A stretch of DNA of 64,000 nt from Mactromeris polynyma (GCA_032209605.1 JASFXZ010000029.1:2407001-2471000); one strand, 5' to 3'; shown: positions 37,201 to 47,106, counted from the first letter of the stretch. Numbers and translations: made by a program. Notes: generated from the letters alone by a model not told the origin.

Positions 37201-39844
37201 CGAATGTATTTCAATTTATTTTCCATTTTCAGAAACTGCACAGGTTATACAAAACCTAGATAAAGCTACAGTACTCTATTCAATACATAACAAAATCAGC
37301 TACTTACCTCCATGATCTGTATTTCATCGAAATGTTTTGATTTCTGTAACCAAAGAAACAAAGCAATGAAAAGTGTGCAGGTCAAAAAGGCATAACACAT
37401 ACTCAAATATACATTCATTTTAACACTTTTTACAATATAGATCCTTTTAACATAACACCATATCATGTACAGAAAGCCATCAAAATGATTAAGAATAAGG
37501 CCAAGGTGCTGATATTTTTGATGAAATATTATAATGACTGAAAAACAGAAACACGCCAATTCAAACTTCAAATGTGCAGATTACTTAAAAAATAACCAAA
37601 ATAGAGACCAATCAAGAAGTAAACATAAACATACTTACAGAAGCAGCCATTTTTATTTTATCATCAAGACTTCCCCCATCACAATAATCTTGTATAATGT
37701 GAAGTTTCTCAAAGTCTTCATCGAAGAATGATCCATGATAAGATACAATGTGTGGATGTTTTAACTGTGCTAAAATCCTGAAAAAAAGATAACATAAATA
37801 TATTGCTACATTGAGCAGTGTTCTCCATAGGGCCATAATTAAAAAAGTCTTTGTTTGCCCTTTACCGACCCTAGATTTTTGGGTGGGGTAGGTAGATAGG
37901 AAAAATATTTTATTTTATTGTGGAAATTTTTATATATGTTTTAGTTGTAATGTATTGTTTCATGCGTGGTAATTTCGGCATGTGGTACATTGGGTACAAA
38001 ATAATTTGTAACTAAGAAGAACATAATGGTGTATAGTCGGGTTTATAACCAAAAAAAAAAATTAATTAATTTAGGCCTAGGTATAAACTAGAAATGTGTC
38101 CATAGGACACAGATGCCTCCACTTCTAGCCTTTGTCTCAAAAGCAAAGGTTATTATTCTGCATATAGTTGGTGAATGTACAGCAAAATTACTAGGTGAAC
38201 CTCTTCACGGGCTGGTGAACATTCCTGTAAAGTTTTATGACTCTGGCTCATAGTCTTTTGGAGATATGTGCAACACAAGATTGCATACTCTGTAGGCTAT
38301 ATTTTAACTGAGTCAAAGGCCATAACTTTGCACTTACTCGGCACAGCCAAACATGAAACCCCAGGAATTTTATAGCCCGATCTTGTAGAGGTATGGGATA
38401 GATGACTGGCTGATTAGCTCAGTCAATAGAGTGCATTACTAGTATTGTGGCGATCGTGGGTTCGAGCTCCACATCAGACACAGTATTCCCCCATGACTTA
38501 CTTGGTGGCGGTGGTATTGGACAGTCCACAATGGTAGAGCCTCAAATGAGATAGGGGTGATCATGGTTTGGAAAGTAGCGGATCCATAGTCCAGTGGTAA
38601 CGTGCTGGACTTGTTATCCAGGGATCGCAGGTTCGATTCCCCGCTCCATCACTGATCGTGCTAACAGTCTTTCGGACGAGACTTTAAAAACCGAGGTCCA
38701 GTGTATGATGCTTTACATCGAGCACATAAAAGAACCAGGGGTGCTTCTGGAACTGGGACATCTTCTGCATCATGCACTATCCTCCAAATATCTAATATGA
38801 ATAACATTCTTCTGGAGGCGTCGCCCATATATGGGAAACCGGTGGCGACGATAAATAAACACAAATACAAAAAAAAATGGTTTGGAATTAGTCACTCAGT
38901 TTTCCCCTAAGGGCCTTGATTTCAATGTTAAAGCATAGCTATAAGAATACATTAATTTACTCACTTAGCTTCTTTCTGAACAGCTTCTCTGGTTCTTGTT
39001 TTCTTCCTGTCATCCAGTTCAATTGTTTTCAAAGCATACAATCTGATAATGGTAAAAGTCAGAATAACAAAATAATAAATAGAGGATCTTACATGAGTGC
39101 TGATGTGATATTGTTTTTATGAAACGAGTCGACTGAAATAATATGACGCGAGGCTCTGCCGAGCGTCATATTCGTTTCAGTCGACGAGTTTCATAAAAAC
39201 ATTATCAAATAAGCATGAATGTAAGATTCTATTTATCACATAACACCATAAATCTTTAAATAAACAATATTTTTAATAAATGCCGAAATTTAGAACAGTT
39301 GTAAACACTATGCTGTCATTTAAAGTGACGTCACACTGGCCATTTATGACGTCATAAGTGACGTCACACTGGCTATTTATGTAACTAGTTACATATGATA
39401 TTTATGTCACTGCTTTATGCCACTCCTGGAGTGCAAGTTATGTGATCAATATAATTATCACACATGTCAGATCATCATAATATCAACTGATTCATAATGG
39501 TTGTAATCCTATGTTTAGTTATAAGGTATTTATTTCAACAATTCAACAAGATTTAAACTTCTATTCAACATTTTTGATGATGGCTCTCCGGGTTACAAAC
39601 CAATGCTTATACCTAATTTTCGGGATTATGAAGTTCAAACCTTGCCAATGTGGGATTTGAAAATGAGACTCCAGATCAGAAGTCAATTCAGTTTACTCAA
39701 AATAGACGATCTATTTAAACTGCACTGATATACGACATAAATTATGATCATCAATACTCACTTTCTGGATTCTTTATGTCTGACCAGATAGACAGCTCCA
39801 CAACTACCTTTACCCAGTCTGTGAACAGTTTCATATCGCTCCAT
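25138..39844 (-). CDS. NEK11: NIMA-related serine/threonine kinase, NEK11-like, 16 coding exons
   Basis: Minus-strand exons, high to low: 39844-39762, 39042-38965, 37777-37639, 37343-37308, 36685-36627, 36260-36208, 35743-35616, 35020-34919, 34318-34239, 33672-33508, 31978-31818, 30640-30536, 29740-29625, 29312-29197, 28205-28119 and (tentative) 25222-25138. All phases agree; the total is 1593 nt, 530 residues. The kinase domain is complete: Gly loop GKGSCG (11-16), Lys33, HRDLKAEN (131-138), DFG (151-153), activation segment [10 protein letters not shown] (169-178) and [18 protein letters not shown] kinases act in the cell cycle, centrosome/cilia and DNA-damage signalling. Assignment to NEK11 rests on [11 protein letters not shown], two acidic YxDDF motifs in the tail and a conserved C-terminal helix ([17 protein letters not shown]), all as I recall them for NEK11. 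Another NEK1/3/4/5-type kinase is possible. The gene spans about 14.7 kb, with several minisatellites and MITEs in its introns. Confidence 0.85.
25998..26330 (+). mobile_element. tRNA-related SINE interrupted by another SINE
   Basis: The outer element has TTGGTCGAGGGGAAGAG (A-box-like), GGTCGTGAGTTGGAGCC (B-box-like), a body (GGAAGCAGTCATCGAGAGTG) and an end near GTAGAATAAATAAG. It is split by the insertion at 26039-26160. Pieces of the same body are at 20515-20600 and, inverted, at 29390-29465. Confidence 0.65.
26039..26160 (-). mobile_element. 5'-truncated SINE inserted in a SINE, with 12-bp target duplication
   Basis: The 122-bp insert is the 3' half of the 53066 SINE family in inverse orientation. 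GCCTGACTCCTG flanks it exactly at 26027-26038 and 26161-26172, a clear target-site duplication. Confidence 0.9.
26581..26750. mobile_element. TACAGTAAA MITE, copy 3
   Basis: It starts TACAGTAATATCTCAATAAT and ends GAGATTTTACTGTA. It has the best-preserved internal AAGACCACCCTTAGGACCC block. Confidence 0.8.
27144..27487. mobile_element. MITE-like element with about 40-bp terminal inverted repeats
   Basis: The left arm starts ATAGATAATTCCCACATC and includes ACAATATTTACCTCCCTT. The right arm (ending 27487) is its reverse complement with about 4 differences in 40. The interior is AT-rich. It sits in the NEK-like gene between candidate exons 15 and 16. Confidence 0.7.
28119..28205 (-). CDS. NEK11: NEK-like kinase exon 15 (C-terminal helix)
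   Basis: The acceptor is TATATCTACAG and the donor GTTAGT. It encodes [20 protein letters not shown] and GTLTEQDLR, matching the conserved C-terminal region I recall for NEK11 (a short LGxxxFxEV helix). Confidence 0.82.
28999..29165. repeat. Tandem repeat, 25-bp unit, about 6.5 copies
   Basis: GCGATAAAGGGAGAGAACTC plus TCGAA, repeated with a 25-bp period. It lies in the intron just beyond the donor of NEK-like exon 14. Each unit contains GAGA...TCTC self-complementarity. Confidence 0.93.
29197..29312 (-). CDS. NEK11: NEK-like kinase exon 14 (helical)
   Basis: The acceptor is TTATTACAG and the donor GTAAGT. It encodes a helical stretch ([31 protein letters not shown]). A 25-bp tandem array begins about 30 bases beyond the donor. 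Confidence 0.85.
29385..29575. mobile_element. Two SINE fragments in opposite orientation
   Basis: 29390-29465 is the inverse of the 26180-26310 SINE body (CACTGTCGATGACTGCT, TGGTTACCAACC). 29490-29575 is the plus-strand tail of the 38573 SINE (ATTCTTCTGGGGGCGTCGCC, TGGCGACGATAAATAAATGC). Confidence 0.65.
29625..29740 (-). CDS. NEK11: NEK-like kinase exon 13 (acidic, [10 protein letters not shown])
   Basis: The acceptor is TTTCTTTACAG and the donor GTATGT. It encodes a second acidic segment with [14 protein letters not shown]. It begins with the same split Asp-Ile as exon 12, which suggests exon duplication. Confidence 0.83.
30233..30478. repeat. Tandem repeat, 28-bp unit, about 9 copies
   Basis: AGGTTAAAAACAAGATAAAA plus TTCATCTT, with a TTCAACTT variant. 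It ends about 60 bases from the donor of NEK-like exon 12. Confidence 0.93.
30536..30640 (-). CDS. NEK11: NEK-like kinase exon 12 (acidic, SDYSDDFDE)
   Basis: The acceptor is GTTTTTGTAG and the donor GTAAAG. It encodes an acidic segment with [17 protein letters not shown]. It starts and ends in phase 1, so it can be skipped without a frame change. Confidence 0.82.
31001..31094. repeat. Direct duplication of 47 bp
   Basis: CGAGTCTAATGTTC...GATCATTACGAGTCATTAAA occurs at 31001 and 31048 with one or two differences. Confidence 0.9.
31269..31577. mobile_element. Foldback element with 36-bp inverted ends and internal GAATTC-rich repeats
   Basis: The left end AAAGCCTGGTGGTGACATTT is repeated in inverse at 31577, with about 34 bases of near identity. 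The interior is built of degenerate copies of GTGAATTCGTGAAGTTGAAA in both orientations. It lies about 240 bases from NEK-like exon 11. Confidence 0.75.
31818..31978 (-). CDS. NEK11: NEK-like kinase exon 11 (linker)
   Basis: The acceptor is TATATTTTAG and the donor GTGTGT. In frame with its neighbours, it encodes a polar, Ser/Lys-rich linker ([29 protein letters not shown]). There is no recognised domain; support comes from open frame, splice sites and phase. Confidence 0.75.
32429..33332. repeat. Minisatellite, 96-bp unit, about 9.4 copies, with a CRE site in most units
   Basis: The unit runs from CATGTGATGACACTGATTGC through TACAACCTCTTCTGTAAGTG to ACGTCATTTCAAGAAAACGC. It carries TGACGTCA in all but a few copies (TGATGTCA and TGACATCA variants occur). 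It is in the NEK-like gene between exons 10 and 11. Because 96 is divisible by 3, the minus strand has a 321-codon frame with a 32-residue repeat. Confidence 0.95.
33508..33672 (-). CDS. NEK11: NEK-like kinase exon 10
   Basis: The acceptor is TTTGCAG and the donor GTAGGC. It encodes the last kinase helix ([20 protein letters not shown]) followed by a Ser/Thr/Gln-rich linker. Confidence 0.88.
34239..34318 (-). CDS. NEK11: NEK-like kinase exon 9 (end of kinase domain)
   Basis: The acceptor is CTATTTTTAG and the donor GTAAGT. It encodes [20 protein letters not shown] and RPR, the final helices including the structural Arg of kinase subdomain XI. Confidence 0.92.
34392..34480. mobile_element. 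TACAGTAAA MITE, copy 4 (internally deleted)
   Basis: It starts TACAGTAATGCCTCAATAAT and ends GAGGTTTTACTGT but is only 89 bp long. The middle half of the family consensus is missing. It lies in the NEK-like intron 8. Confidence 0.75.
34919..35020 (-). CDS. NEK11: NEK-like kinase exon 8
   Basis: The acceptor is ATGTTTCAG and the donor GTAATG. It is 34 codons in phase 0 and encodes [20 protein letters not shown] and [10 protein letters not shown]. Confidence 0.93.
35066..35142. repeat. 77-bp hairpin, copy 1
   Basis: An inverted repeat running CGAGGGTTCAGTGCAAGACT to its imperfect complement, with arms of about 36 bases and a few mismatches. It is homologous to the hairpin at 35203-35286. Confidence 0.8.
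35203..35286. repeat. 84-bp near-perfect hairpin, copy 2
   Basis: The arms ATATCGAGGGCTCAACGCAA... and their complement end ...CCCTCGATAT; they pair almost perfectly around TAATTATA. It lies 60 bases from copy 1, inside the NEK-like intron 7. Confidence 0.85.
35616..35743 (-). CDS. NEK11: NEK-like kinase exon 7 (DFG and activation loop)
   Basis: The acceptor is CTTCGTTCAG and the donor GTACGT. It encodes [20 protein letters not shown], then [11 protein letters not shown] and SKSDVW, the full activation segment of a NEK kinase. Confidence 0.95.
36208..36260 (-). CDS. NEK11: NEK-like kinase exon 6 (catalytic loop)
   Basis: The acceptor is TTATTTTCAG and the donor GTATGT. It encodes [18 protein letters not shown]. 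Catalytic Asp133 and Asn138 are present. Confidence 0.93.
36627..36685 (-). CDS. NEK11: NEK-like kinase exon 5
   Basis: The acceptor is TTATTTCTAG and the donor GTAAGT. It encodes [19 protein letters not shown], and the split codon that follows makes the HRD arginine. Confidence 0.92.
37060..37208. mobile_element. Diverged copy of the 51650 MITE family
   Basis: It shares CCCATATCAATTTGACGTGC, CCTGATATTTATTTC and AATAAACGAGGTC with 51650-51827 in the same order. The left terminus has decayed. It lies in the NEK-like intron 4. Confidence 0.6.
37308..37343 (-). CDS. NEK11: NEK-like kinase micro-exon 4
   Basis: A 36-base exon in phase 0 at both ends, flanked by acceptor TTACAG and donor GTAAGT. 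It encodes [12 protein letters not shown], which fits between the hinge and WFIQ. Confidence 0.88.
37639..37777 (-). CDS. NEK11: NEK-like kinase exon 3
   Basis: The acceptor is TTTTTTTCAG and the donor GTAAGT. It encodes [20 protein letters not shown] and [12 protein letters not shown], the hinge and helix D region. Confidence 0.93.
38404..38868 (+). mobile_element. Two tRNA-derived SINE heads and a SINE tail
   Basis: 38404-38478 has TTAGCTCAGTCAATAG and GTGGGTTCGAGCTCC (A and B boxes). 38573-38650 has AGTCCAGTGGTAACG, a perfect CTGGA/TCCAG anticodon stem with loop CTTGTTA, and GGTTCGATTCC. The second continues with the SINE core TCTTTCGGACGAGACTTTAA and a tail TGGCGACGATAAATAAACAC. A tail copy of the same family is at about 29490-29575. 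Confidence 0.75.
38965..39042 (-). CDS. NEK11: NEK-like kinase exon 2 (catalytic Lys)
   Basis: The acceptor ends CATTATCAG and the donor is GTGAGT. It encodes [20 protein letters not shown], which includes the ATP-anchoring Lys (residue 33). Confidence 0.9.
39106..39207. repeat. About 100-bp palindrome
   Basis: The left arm includes TTTTTATGAAAC, GTCGACTGAAA and ATATGACGCGAGGCTC. The right arm is the complement (GAGCGTCATATT, TTTCAGTCGAC, GTTTCATAAAAA). It lies between NEK-like exons 1 and 2 and is probably a MITE. Confidence 0.8.
39326..39366. promoter_or_regulatory. Cluster of three perfect CRE palindromes
   Basis: TGACGTCA occurs at 39326-39333, 39347-39354 and 39359-39366, within a short direct repeat GTGACGTCACACTGGC. 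It lies about 400-500 bases inside NEK-like intron 1. CREB/ATF binding is the usual meaning of the motif; activity here is inference. Confidence 0.6.
39762..39844 (-). CDS. NEK11: NEK-like kinase exon 1 (start and Gly-rich loop)
   Basis: ATG is at 39844-39842, preceded by a possible acceptor (TTTATTTAAG) about 5 bases upstream, so a 5' UTR exon probably exists. It encodes [20 protein letters not shown] and ends before GTGAGT with two bases left over. Confidence 0.88.
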
Positions 39845-40944
39845 GTTTCTTAAATAAATTAGATCAAATCAGTCATTAAACTATGCCTAGGCAAATGGTA
39901 GCAACATTTACAAAATAAATAACTGACATTATTGCAATAGAAGTTTACAACTGACTTTGAGTTTGACCCCTCGAGTTCTTGAATTTCCAAAAGGCCACAC
40001 TTTGACCCTTAGGATTCTGGGTGAAGGGTCAATTTTCTCAAAATTATAGGCATTGGCTATAAAATGGTAGAATACGGTAAAGATTATCAAAATGACCCTT
40101 GAGATTCAGCCCCTAGTAGAACCCCTTATAGTAATATGTCGTCGGAGAATTGGTTTCAATCAGTGTATAAGCTTCAATAATCAAAACCACATTTAAGATC
40201 ATGACTGCCATTTACAAGGTTATGTTGGCTTATCAAAAGTAAGTAAAATGGAAGCAACGGTTCTGCCTACAGAATATATACTGATAAAGTTTGATTCTTT
40301 GAAATCATTATAATACATTCAAACATGTCACTATTGCATTAATTGACCTGTTATTACAATGTAGCTGAAATATATAGTTTGAGAACGGCTTCTACCAGGC
40401 TACTTAATGTTAACACTTCTAGTCAAAGACTCTCTGATACCATTCTGTGTATAAACATTTATAATTACTGGAGCCCCACAATTGAATACAATACATGCAC
40501 AATTATCTAGTAGGGGGAACAGGGGTTCGAACCCCTGGAGATTTTTGCCAAATAAGGTTGTCCATGTATCTAATCCTAGATTAAGATGGGGTTCCAAATT
40601 CAAGGACCTCACCATTTTTGTCCAAAATTGCTTGATCCATGGATGCAATTTACACTATATAGGCTAGGACTAAGAAAGTAAATGTAACATTAGACCAAAC
40701 AACACTATTAGTGTAAATTACAGTTAAACAGTTCAATTGCTCCTTCAATAATAATTGAGACATCATAGGATAATAATTTTGAAGATGCAAAAATGAAATA
40801 ATTAAACTCTCATTTAATCATATTCTAGAGACAGGGTGAATCATTGCCAACCGTTATGAGCACTAGTTACTGGACAGTTCTGCAATGTGAGTCTAGGATT
40901 ATTGTCCTGTACTTATGACTAACATTTCTAAACAACTAACTAAG

Positions 40945-41494
40945 GGCGAATTTGTTTTGCAAAACCTGGTTCAGGTTTGAGGTTTCAGTTTTGTTGTAGT
41001 TTTGGTTGAAAAACTTAAACTGGGTCAGTTAAGATTAAGATTGGTCTGCAAACAAACAGATGGTTTAGTCGATGCAAAATGACACACGTGATTTTGATTG
41101 TGCGAGATTGCAGACAGATTGGTGCGTGATAAGAAAATCAGAGTTAAGAACTTTAAAACGTCTGTTTTGCAACATAACATTGTGGACAATTTTAAAGCCA
41201 GGTTCCCATGTAGCAAAGAAACATTTAATTTAAACATTGCCCCACATATGAGTGGCACGGTCACCCGCCATAAAATCATTCCACCATTTTGTTAAACTAG
41301 TATACGATTATTCGGATAAATCAAACCAGACAAACCACACTTGGAGGTAGTTCGGTCAGTTTGATTAACCAGTTTAAGATTTGTTATTAACTAATACACA
41401 AACTTGTTTTAGTTTGAAACCAGTTTGTTAAAACAAATGAAAGGTTAGAGAAACCAGTTTTGGATTCAAACCGGTTTGGTACAAACAAATTCGC
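40945..41494. mobile_element. MITE with GGCGAATTTGTTT ends
   Basis: The left end GGCGAATTTGTTT and the right end (inverse GCGAATTTGTTTG) form imperfect terminal inverted repeats that extend into AAACC. ACTAAG flanks both sides (40939-40944, 41495-41500). The interior contains many AAACCAGTTT-like blocks. No transposase is seen. Confidence 0.6.
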
Positions 41495-42272
41495 ACTAAG
41501 TTACTAAGCTTAGTCATTTCAATAAATAGCTATTCCATGTACATTTCTTTCATTGAATCATTCATATGCAGCTTTAACTAACATATTCAGTTTCAGCAGA
41601 ATTATACAGACAATAATGATTGTTTTTGAAAGCATAAACTTTTGTACAGTATATTATTCATAAATAACTAAAATCCGAGAAAATATCTATCATTGACATT
41701 ATAAAAACTTACTATCCGAATTGCACTCCACTTTCACAAATTCAGTAGCTAGATTTCAAATAGAAATTGGCAAATCTGTCATACATGAAAATAAAGAAAA
41801 TTGCATAGTCATCATAGATGAGCCATTAATGACCCGAATCAAATAGTACAATTAACACACGAGACGCAACTTTACAAATGAAATCAAAAGTTGAATCACT
41901 GAAAACACGATAGCGGACTTCAACTTCAGCGGACGATAGTGTACGGTAGCATACAATAGGCAAGAGCTATGTGTAGTAGAAAAACGGTGCAACATTATAA
42001 TTATGTCATTGAAATCTAGGCTGATATAAAAATGTATGAATTTAGTATTTAGTTTTTGTAATACATTAAATAAATAATAATGTGACATTTATTTAATAGA
42101 TTCTTGAATGAGAGCTTTGTTCCGAGATATTTAAAGAAATTACACAGCGTAGGCCTACACGAGCATGTCAAAATCACTAGTTTTCCCGATTTTTGTGGCT
42201 GGTTGCTGTTTATTGCACCCATTCGTGCGGATTATACCAAAAATTATACAATGTAACTCTATTTATTTCTAA

Positions 42273-42778
42273 ATAGCACCAGCCTCACAAATTCATTACA
42301 ATGGTAGTCATCATTGGCTGATATCTTATCAAAATTTAGAATATGGACCTATATATGTATTAGACAGCATCAAATCTTCACGATCAATAAATACTAGTAT
42401 GTCAGTTCAGTTAAATTTTAATTCCAGACATTCAGCGACATTTTCCATTGCATATCTCACTGAACTTATTTTTAATGATTTTAATGTTGACATTTCTAAA
42501 ATTCGTTTCGATATTCCATTAATGAGATCACATTTACTGAATTGTTTTGTAAACGATAAAATTCTGCCATTTCCTAAAGTTCTAAAAATGCCCAAGATGC
42601 CGACTAATGATCCAAAATGCAATACAATAAAATTGTATTGTTCATGTAGACTTCCAGACGTTATTGATAATCTAATTAGAGGTGCAGCAATCAAAAATGT
42701 AAAATAAAATGGTACCACAATCAATGTGTGCAATTAGGTGTAGACGACAGTTTCCTGTGTAAAATATGCTCATGGTAA
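42273..42778 (+). pseudogene. Decayed Ulp1-like cysteine protease plus PHD-type zinc finger, probably transposon-derived
   Basis: From 42273 one frame reads IHYNGSHHWLISYQN and PIYVLDSIKSS, then HSATFSIAYLTELIF, MRSHLLNCFVNDKILPFPK and IKLYCSCRLPD, ending in a stop at 42705. The adjacent frame continues KWYHNQCVQLGVDDSFLCKI and CSW to a stop at 42776. The order His-Trp, Asp-Ser, then a (Cys)GxFxIA site is that of Ulp1/SENP C48 proteases. The expected catalytic Cys-Gly is replaced here by Ser-Ala. The C-terminal CxC...WYHxxC...CxxC is a PHD-like finger split by the frameshift. Such fusions are common in animal transposon proteins. It is non-functional as read. Confidence 0.65.
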
Positions 42779-43629
42779 TACAATAGAAACGGAATATCAC
42801 ACATGCAGCTTTCTGGGATAAATATCAAGAATGATCTCCCTTGATTAGCTGCTTTGTTAAAGCCGGTCCCTCTGATTGGATTGTGTCCCTTCCATGCGAA
42901 AATCATACCTGTCAAAATTTGTCAATAATCAATATAGGAGGTGTTGTAAACAATCGATCGATTTTGTAGAACCCGGCTATACTGCTTATGATAATATATT
43001 ATACTGTTAAATGTGTAAACACAAAAAGGAACAGAATGTATTGTTTTCATTTTATTGATCTATTTGGTCAATGCATAATAACACGGACCTTTATGGTTTA
43101 TATATATACGTATATATTTATATGCCATATGTAGTAAATAAATGATAAGTTCATACAAAACATATTATTCTTTATCAGAAAGCAAAGTATGCTATAATAA
43201 ATTGAATTTGATATCATTTCTTTTTAACATACATACATAATATATCTCTTATGCACTCTTTCTGTTAACTTGCTACTTCTATCTTTTCTATTACTCTAAT
43301 GCTTATTCTAACGCCTTTACCTTTTTCTAGCCACTAACCGAAACGTAACGGTCATTCATGACAGCGATTTCGTACAATGTAGATGTAGATGTAGCATTTC
43401 TACATTCTTGAAATATGTTATTGTGAAGTACAAATATAAATAAAATACAAAATGAATGTCTTAAATGATAAACATTCTAACAGCTACACATGCCATTCAT
43501 GATGGAATGTTTACTGTTTTATTAATATGTAAATATGTAAAGCATATATCACTGAAACATTTTTATGAACGATCACTGATTGTGTTAAAAAATATGAAAC
43601 ATACGAAGTGTACAGAAAATATGGTCAAT

Positions 43630-44224
43630 AAATAGACCGAGTTACTTGTTTTTGCCAATAATGAACACTATTCACTTCGATCGGCTTCAAAACATGACTT
43701 ATGTATAAATAAAACACCACGCACTAATTATTTTAAAGATTCATTTTCTTATTACAGTATGAAGGTATGGAATGACATTCCAGATGCCATAAGAAATGTG
43801 GAAAGGTTAGCATCCTTCAAACACGAATATAAACATCACCTTTTAAATTCTGCATCGCAGTAATTACGTTTCATTTTATTAATTTTGACATAATATATAA
43901 ATACATATATTATCACGGACATATAAACCGTTTATATGTCCGAGATATTATGTTCACATCAATTTGTATGATGTAATAGATCGAGTGTCTGTCGGTAAGT
44001 AAATTGTTATATTGAATTAAATTGTTATATTGAAATACAATGTGAAATCTTATTTATATACATGTTATTATAGTGTGCAAATGTTAAATTTTAATTATTA
44101 TTATGTTTTGTTTACAGAAGGCCACATTGAAAATATGATGTTTTTATAGTTATATATTTATATCATAATGTGTAACAACCTTCTTAAAATAAAGATGTTA
44201 TTATTATTATTATTATTATTATAG
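43630..44224 (+). mobile_element. LINE 3' end with (TTA)n tail
   Basis: From about 43651 a frame reads FANNEHYSLRSASKHD, PRTNYFKDSFSYYSMKVWND and IPDAIRN...SFKHEYKHHLLN to TAA 43861-43863, a canonical LINE C-terminus. About 330 bases of 3' UTR follow, then AATAAA and (TTA)n at 44195-44221. The 5' part is missing. Confidence 0.8.
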
Positions 44225-44301
44225 ATCTAAAAAAGTTTAAATCGATAAAACTGTTCAAGCAAGTAGGCCAATTACTAATTGTTTGAAAAAACAATCTGAA
44301 C

Positions 44302-44368
44302 TTTTTAAGTATCACTGGCAAAAATCAACATCACGGTGATGTGATTTTTTGCCAGTGATACTTAAAAA
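44302..44368. repeat. 67-bp hairpin
   Basis: TTTTTAAGTATCACTGGCAA is followed by its complement TTGCCAGTGATACTTAAAAA around a short CATCACGGTGATG core. The core is itself palindromic. Confidence 0.85.
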
Positions 44369-46092
44369 CTCGACATATTTGCTTTATGAACTATGCAAAA
44401 ATAACATCCTGCTCGTGAAAACAAAAATCACAAGCCTCATTGGCGAAATGTGTTCTTAGATTTCCATTGTTTCAACAATGTCCGTAATTCGTACATTTGC
44501 ACATTAAAAATGCTATCTGGCGCGAAATATTATTAGATAATTTTCCAAGTTGGTCAAATTTCCGCAATTGCAAGATGTAAAGCCACCTTTCTCAGATCAT
44601 ATCATTGAATCAGACTACAATCGTCCGTCTTTCTCCTGTCAGCATTCCTACCTGTGGTTTATAGAATAGTTGAGAAATTGTAGCTGTAAACGAAGCATCT
44701 CGTCATACAAAAAAATGTACTAAAAAGTGGCAATGTTTGGTGCTTGATAAAAAATACTTGGTAATAATGTATAGCTCAGTAATCAAAATATAAAAATCAA
44801 TAACAAAATATTGTCATTTATAATGTTTTTGAATTATAACATTCTATTCAAATTTGCTTCAATACGTTTTTCTAAAAACAAAGAATTGATTTTTTTTAAA
44901 AACCTGACATTTTTCGTAAAGGGAGGTAATAAAGTGATATTATATTGAAAATATAGTGAAAATGTTTAAAGGTTATTAAAAGACCAAAAAATACCATGAT
45001 TTTGCTGCGCATTCAATATAATTATGTTTTACAACAATACTAAGATAAATTTTACAGAAAAAATCTAATTCTTTTGTGAAAAAGCAAACAACACCACTTA
45101 AAAGTGTTACTTTTTCTCAGAGAAATGTGCACGTCATTCTGTTCAAAATGAAATTGCGCTGTAACCGGACGGTAAAAGTCTCTGAAAGTTTGATACATTC
45201 CGTGTTAGATAATGTAAATAATTTTTATTACAGACAATTTGATGCCCCATTGATACATCAATTTAGTTTAGGTCATCTGCTATTAACAATATTTTAATTT
45301 TGAAAGGAAATTTGCCCATTTCTTAAATGCTATATGCATAAATGTAAAAAAACAAACATTTTCTTTGAATTTCTGTAGCTGTTTCTTACATTACTTTAAT
45401 ATACATATCTGATTAGTACAAAGATGCTTTTCTAAACAAGAAATATTACAAATAAGAAGTGTTATGTTAATTTTCCATTTACTGGTCATTTTTGTATGGC
45501 GAACGTTTTCAGGAAGGAAGTTTCCAAAGAAAAAAGGTCATAACTTTTTTTTAGAACGGTAAAAATGTATGAAATTTTACAATTTTATCCGCATTATAGT
45601 ACAGATTGAATAGATACAAGTTTCACTTTATTTTGGAGAAATGTCCATTATGGGTGGAATCCCTTAATGAAATCATAAGTCGTCGTAAAACCTTTAAACG
45701 TGCCCCAAAAAAACGGTAGATTGTTATAGTTATTCTCCATATTGTATCAAGTAGGACTGTATTCAATTACTTAGCGCTGTTTGCACAATAGATATACTCC
45801 GGATTGGTGTAAAATTTGGTATTTTCCTCTAATCATGCGGCACAAACGACAATATACCCTCAACATCCAGCTCAACTCGCAATATAAACAAAGATATGAC
45901 TGAACGCCAATGGATCTAAAATTAGATGTTGTTTGTACCGCTAGTAAAGATTTCTCGCGAATTCCGGAATTTATTCATTGTACTGCTTTTTTCTTGACTC
46001 CACCCTGTATCCGTCTTCTATTTTATGAATTAATGACTTCCTTTACTACCAATTTATCAAACTTATCAGCTAGAATCTAGACTTTCCCAATA
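44369..46092. other. No gene recognised
   Basis: AT-rich, with only short reading frames and homopolymer runs. No repeat family beyond the hairpin to its left and the SINE to its right was noticed. Confidence 0.5.
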
Positions 46093-46334
46093 TGTTTGTT
46101 TGTTTGTTTCATCGGGTTTAACGCCGTTTCTCAACGATATTTCAGTTATATACGGCGGCCGGTTCACCTAACCAGTTTTTCCTGGACTGAATTTTAACCA
46201 GTACTAACTTACCCTTCCACAAGGAGCCGGTAACTTCTCCACATGTGGAGGAAAATCGACATTTTTTTGTCAAATTTTCATGGAAGGGTATGACCTGCCG
46301 CGACCGGGAATCGAACCCGGATCGCCCGGCTTTT
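46093..46334 (-). mobile_element. tRNA-derived SINE, same family, head truncated
   Basis: The reverse complement shows the B box (CCGGGTTCGATTCCC), the body and the full conserved tail ending in (GTTT)n-like repeats. The A box is missing. Confidence 0.85.
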
Positions 46335-47039
46335 CCCGAGCTGTTCACAATTTTTTATCCATACACAGTACAACTATAATCCTCTGACTTTATGCGTTAA
46401 AAATCCATCCTTTTTATCTTAATCTAAGTTTGCTTCCTCTGAAAATTACCAGATCGCAGTTATTGAACATTTGCGAGCGAGGCGAGCAGAAATTCTTATG
46501 CATTTATCTTTCAACGTCATAGGAAATCCACGAAATAATGCTGCCGGATTGTGGGGGAACGGATCCCGCGCTCGCCCCACCCTCCCACATGCCCTGCCCT
46601 GATTGTCCCGTCTAGTTAAACTGAATGCAATAGTTACTACCGAAACAGCGAATGTGCCCTCCTCACGTCGACATGACGTTGCTATAGTGACAATAGAAAG
46701 TGCGTTATTTTTGTAATACATAAAAAAAGAGCAATGCATTTAATAAACTGTACTTTGATGTCTTCACAATAAAAATTTTGTTTTCTAATATTTATCATAA
46801 AAGGAGATATGGCAATTTTCCCGAAATTTTTCAAAAAACCCTCGTACACAACGATGTACGATGCTGCTGCCGTTGCGCAACTTTCCGATATATGCTTCAT
46901 CTAAACGTGACATTCAATAATCTACATATTTTCAGTCTGTGCATACTCAACACACTACTGGATCTGCCGATGACTGTTTTCTATTGATTTGGAGATTCTG
47001 CAACGAAATGTTGAAGCGCTGATCAAGTTGTGATATAAA

Positions 47040-47106
47040 ATGGATATGAAATCTATTGGATTTATGTTCGTGTTATACTTGACTAGAATAGACATTTCTT
47101 ACACAG
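47040..47106 (+). CDS. Membrane protein exon 1 (signal peptide)
   Basis: ATG 47040 starts 22 codons that form a hydrophobic signal peptide. The exon ends before GTACGA in phase 1, which fits the next exon. Confidence 0.6.
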
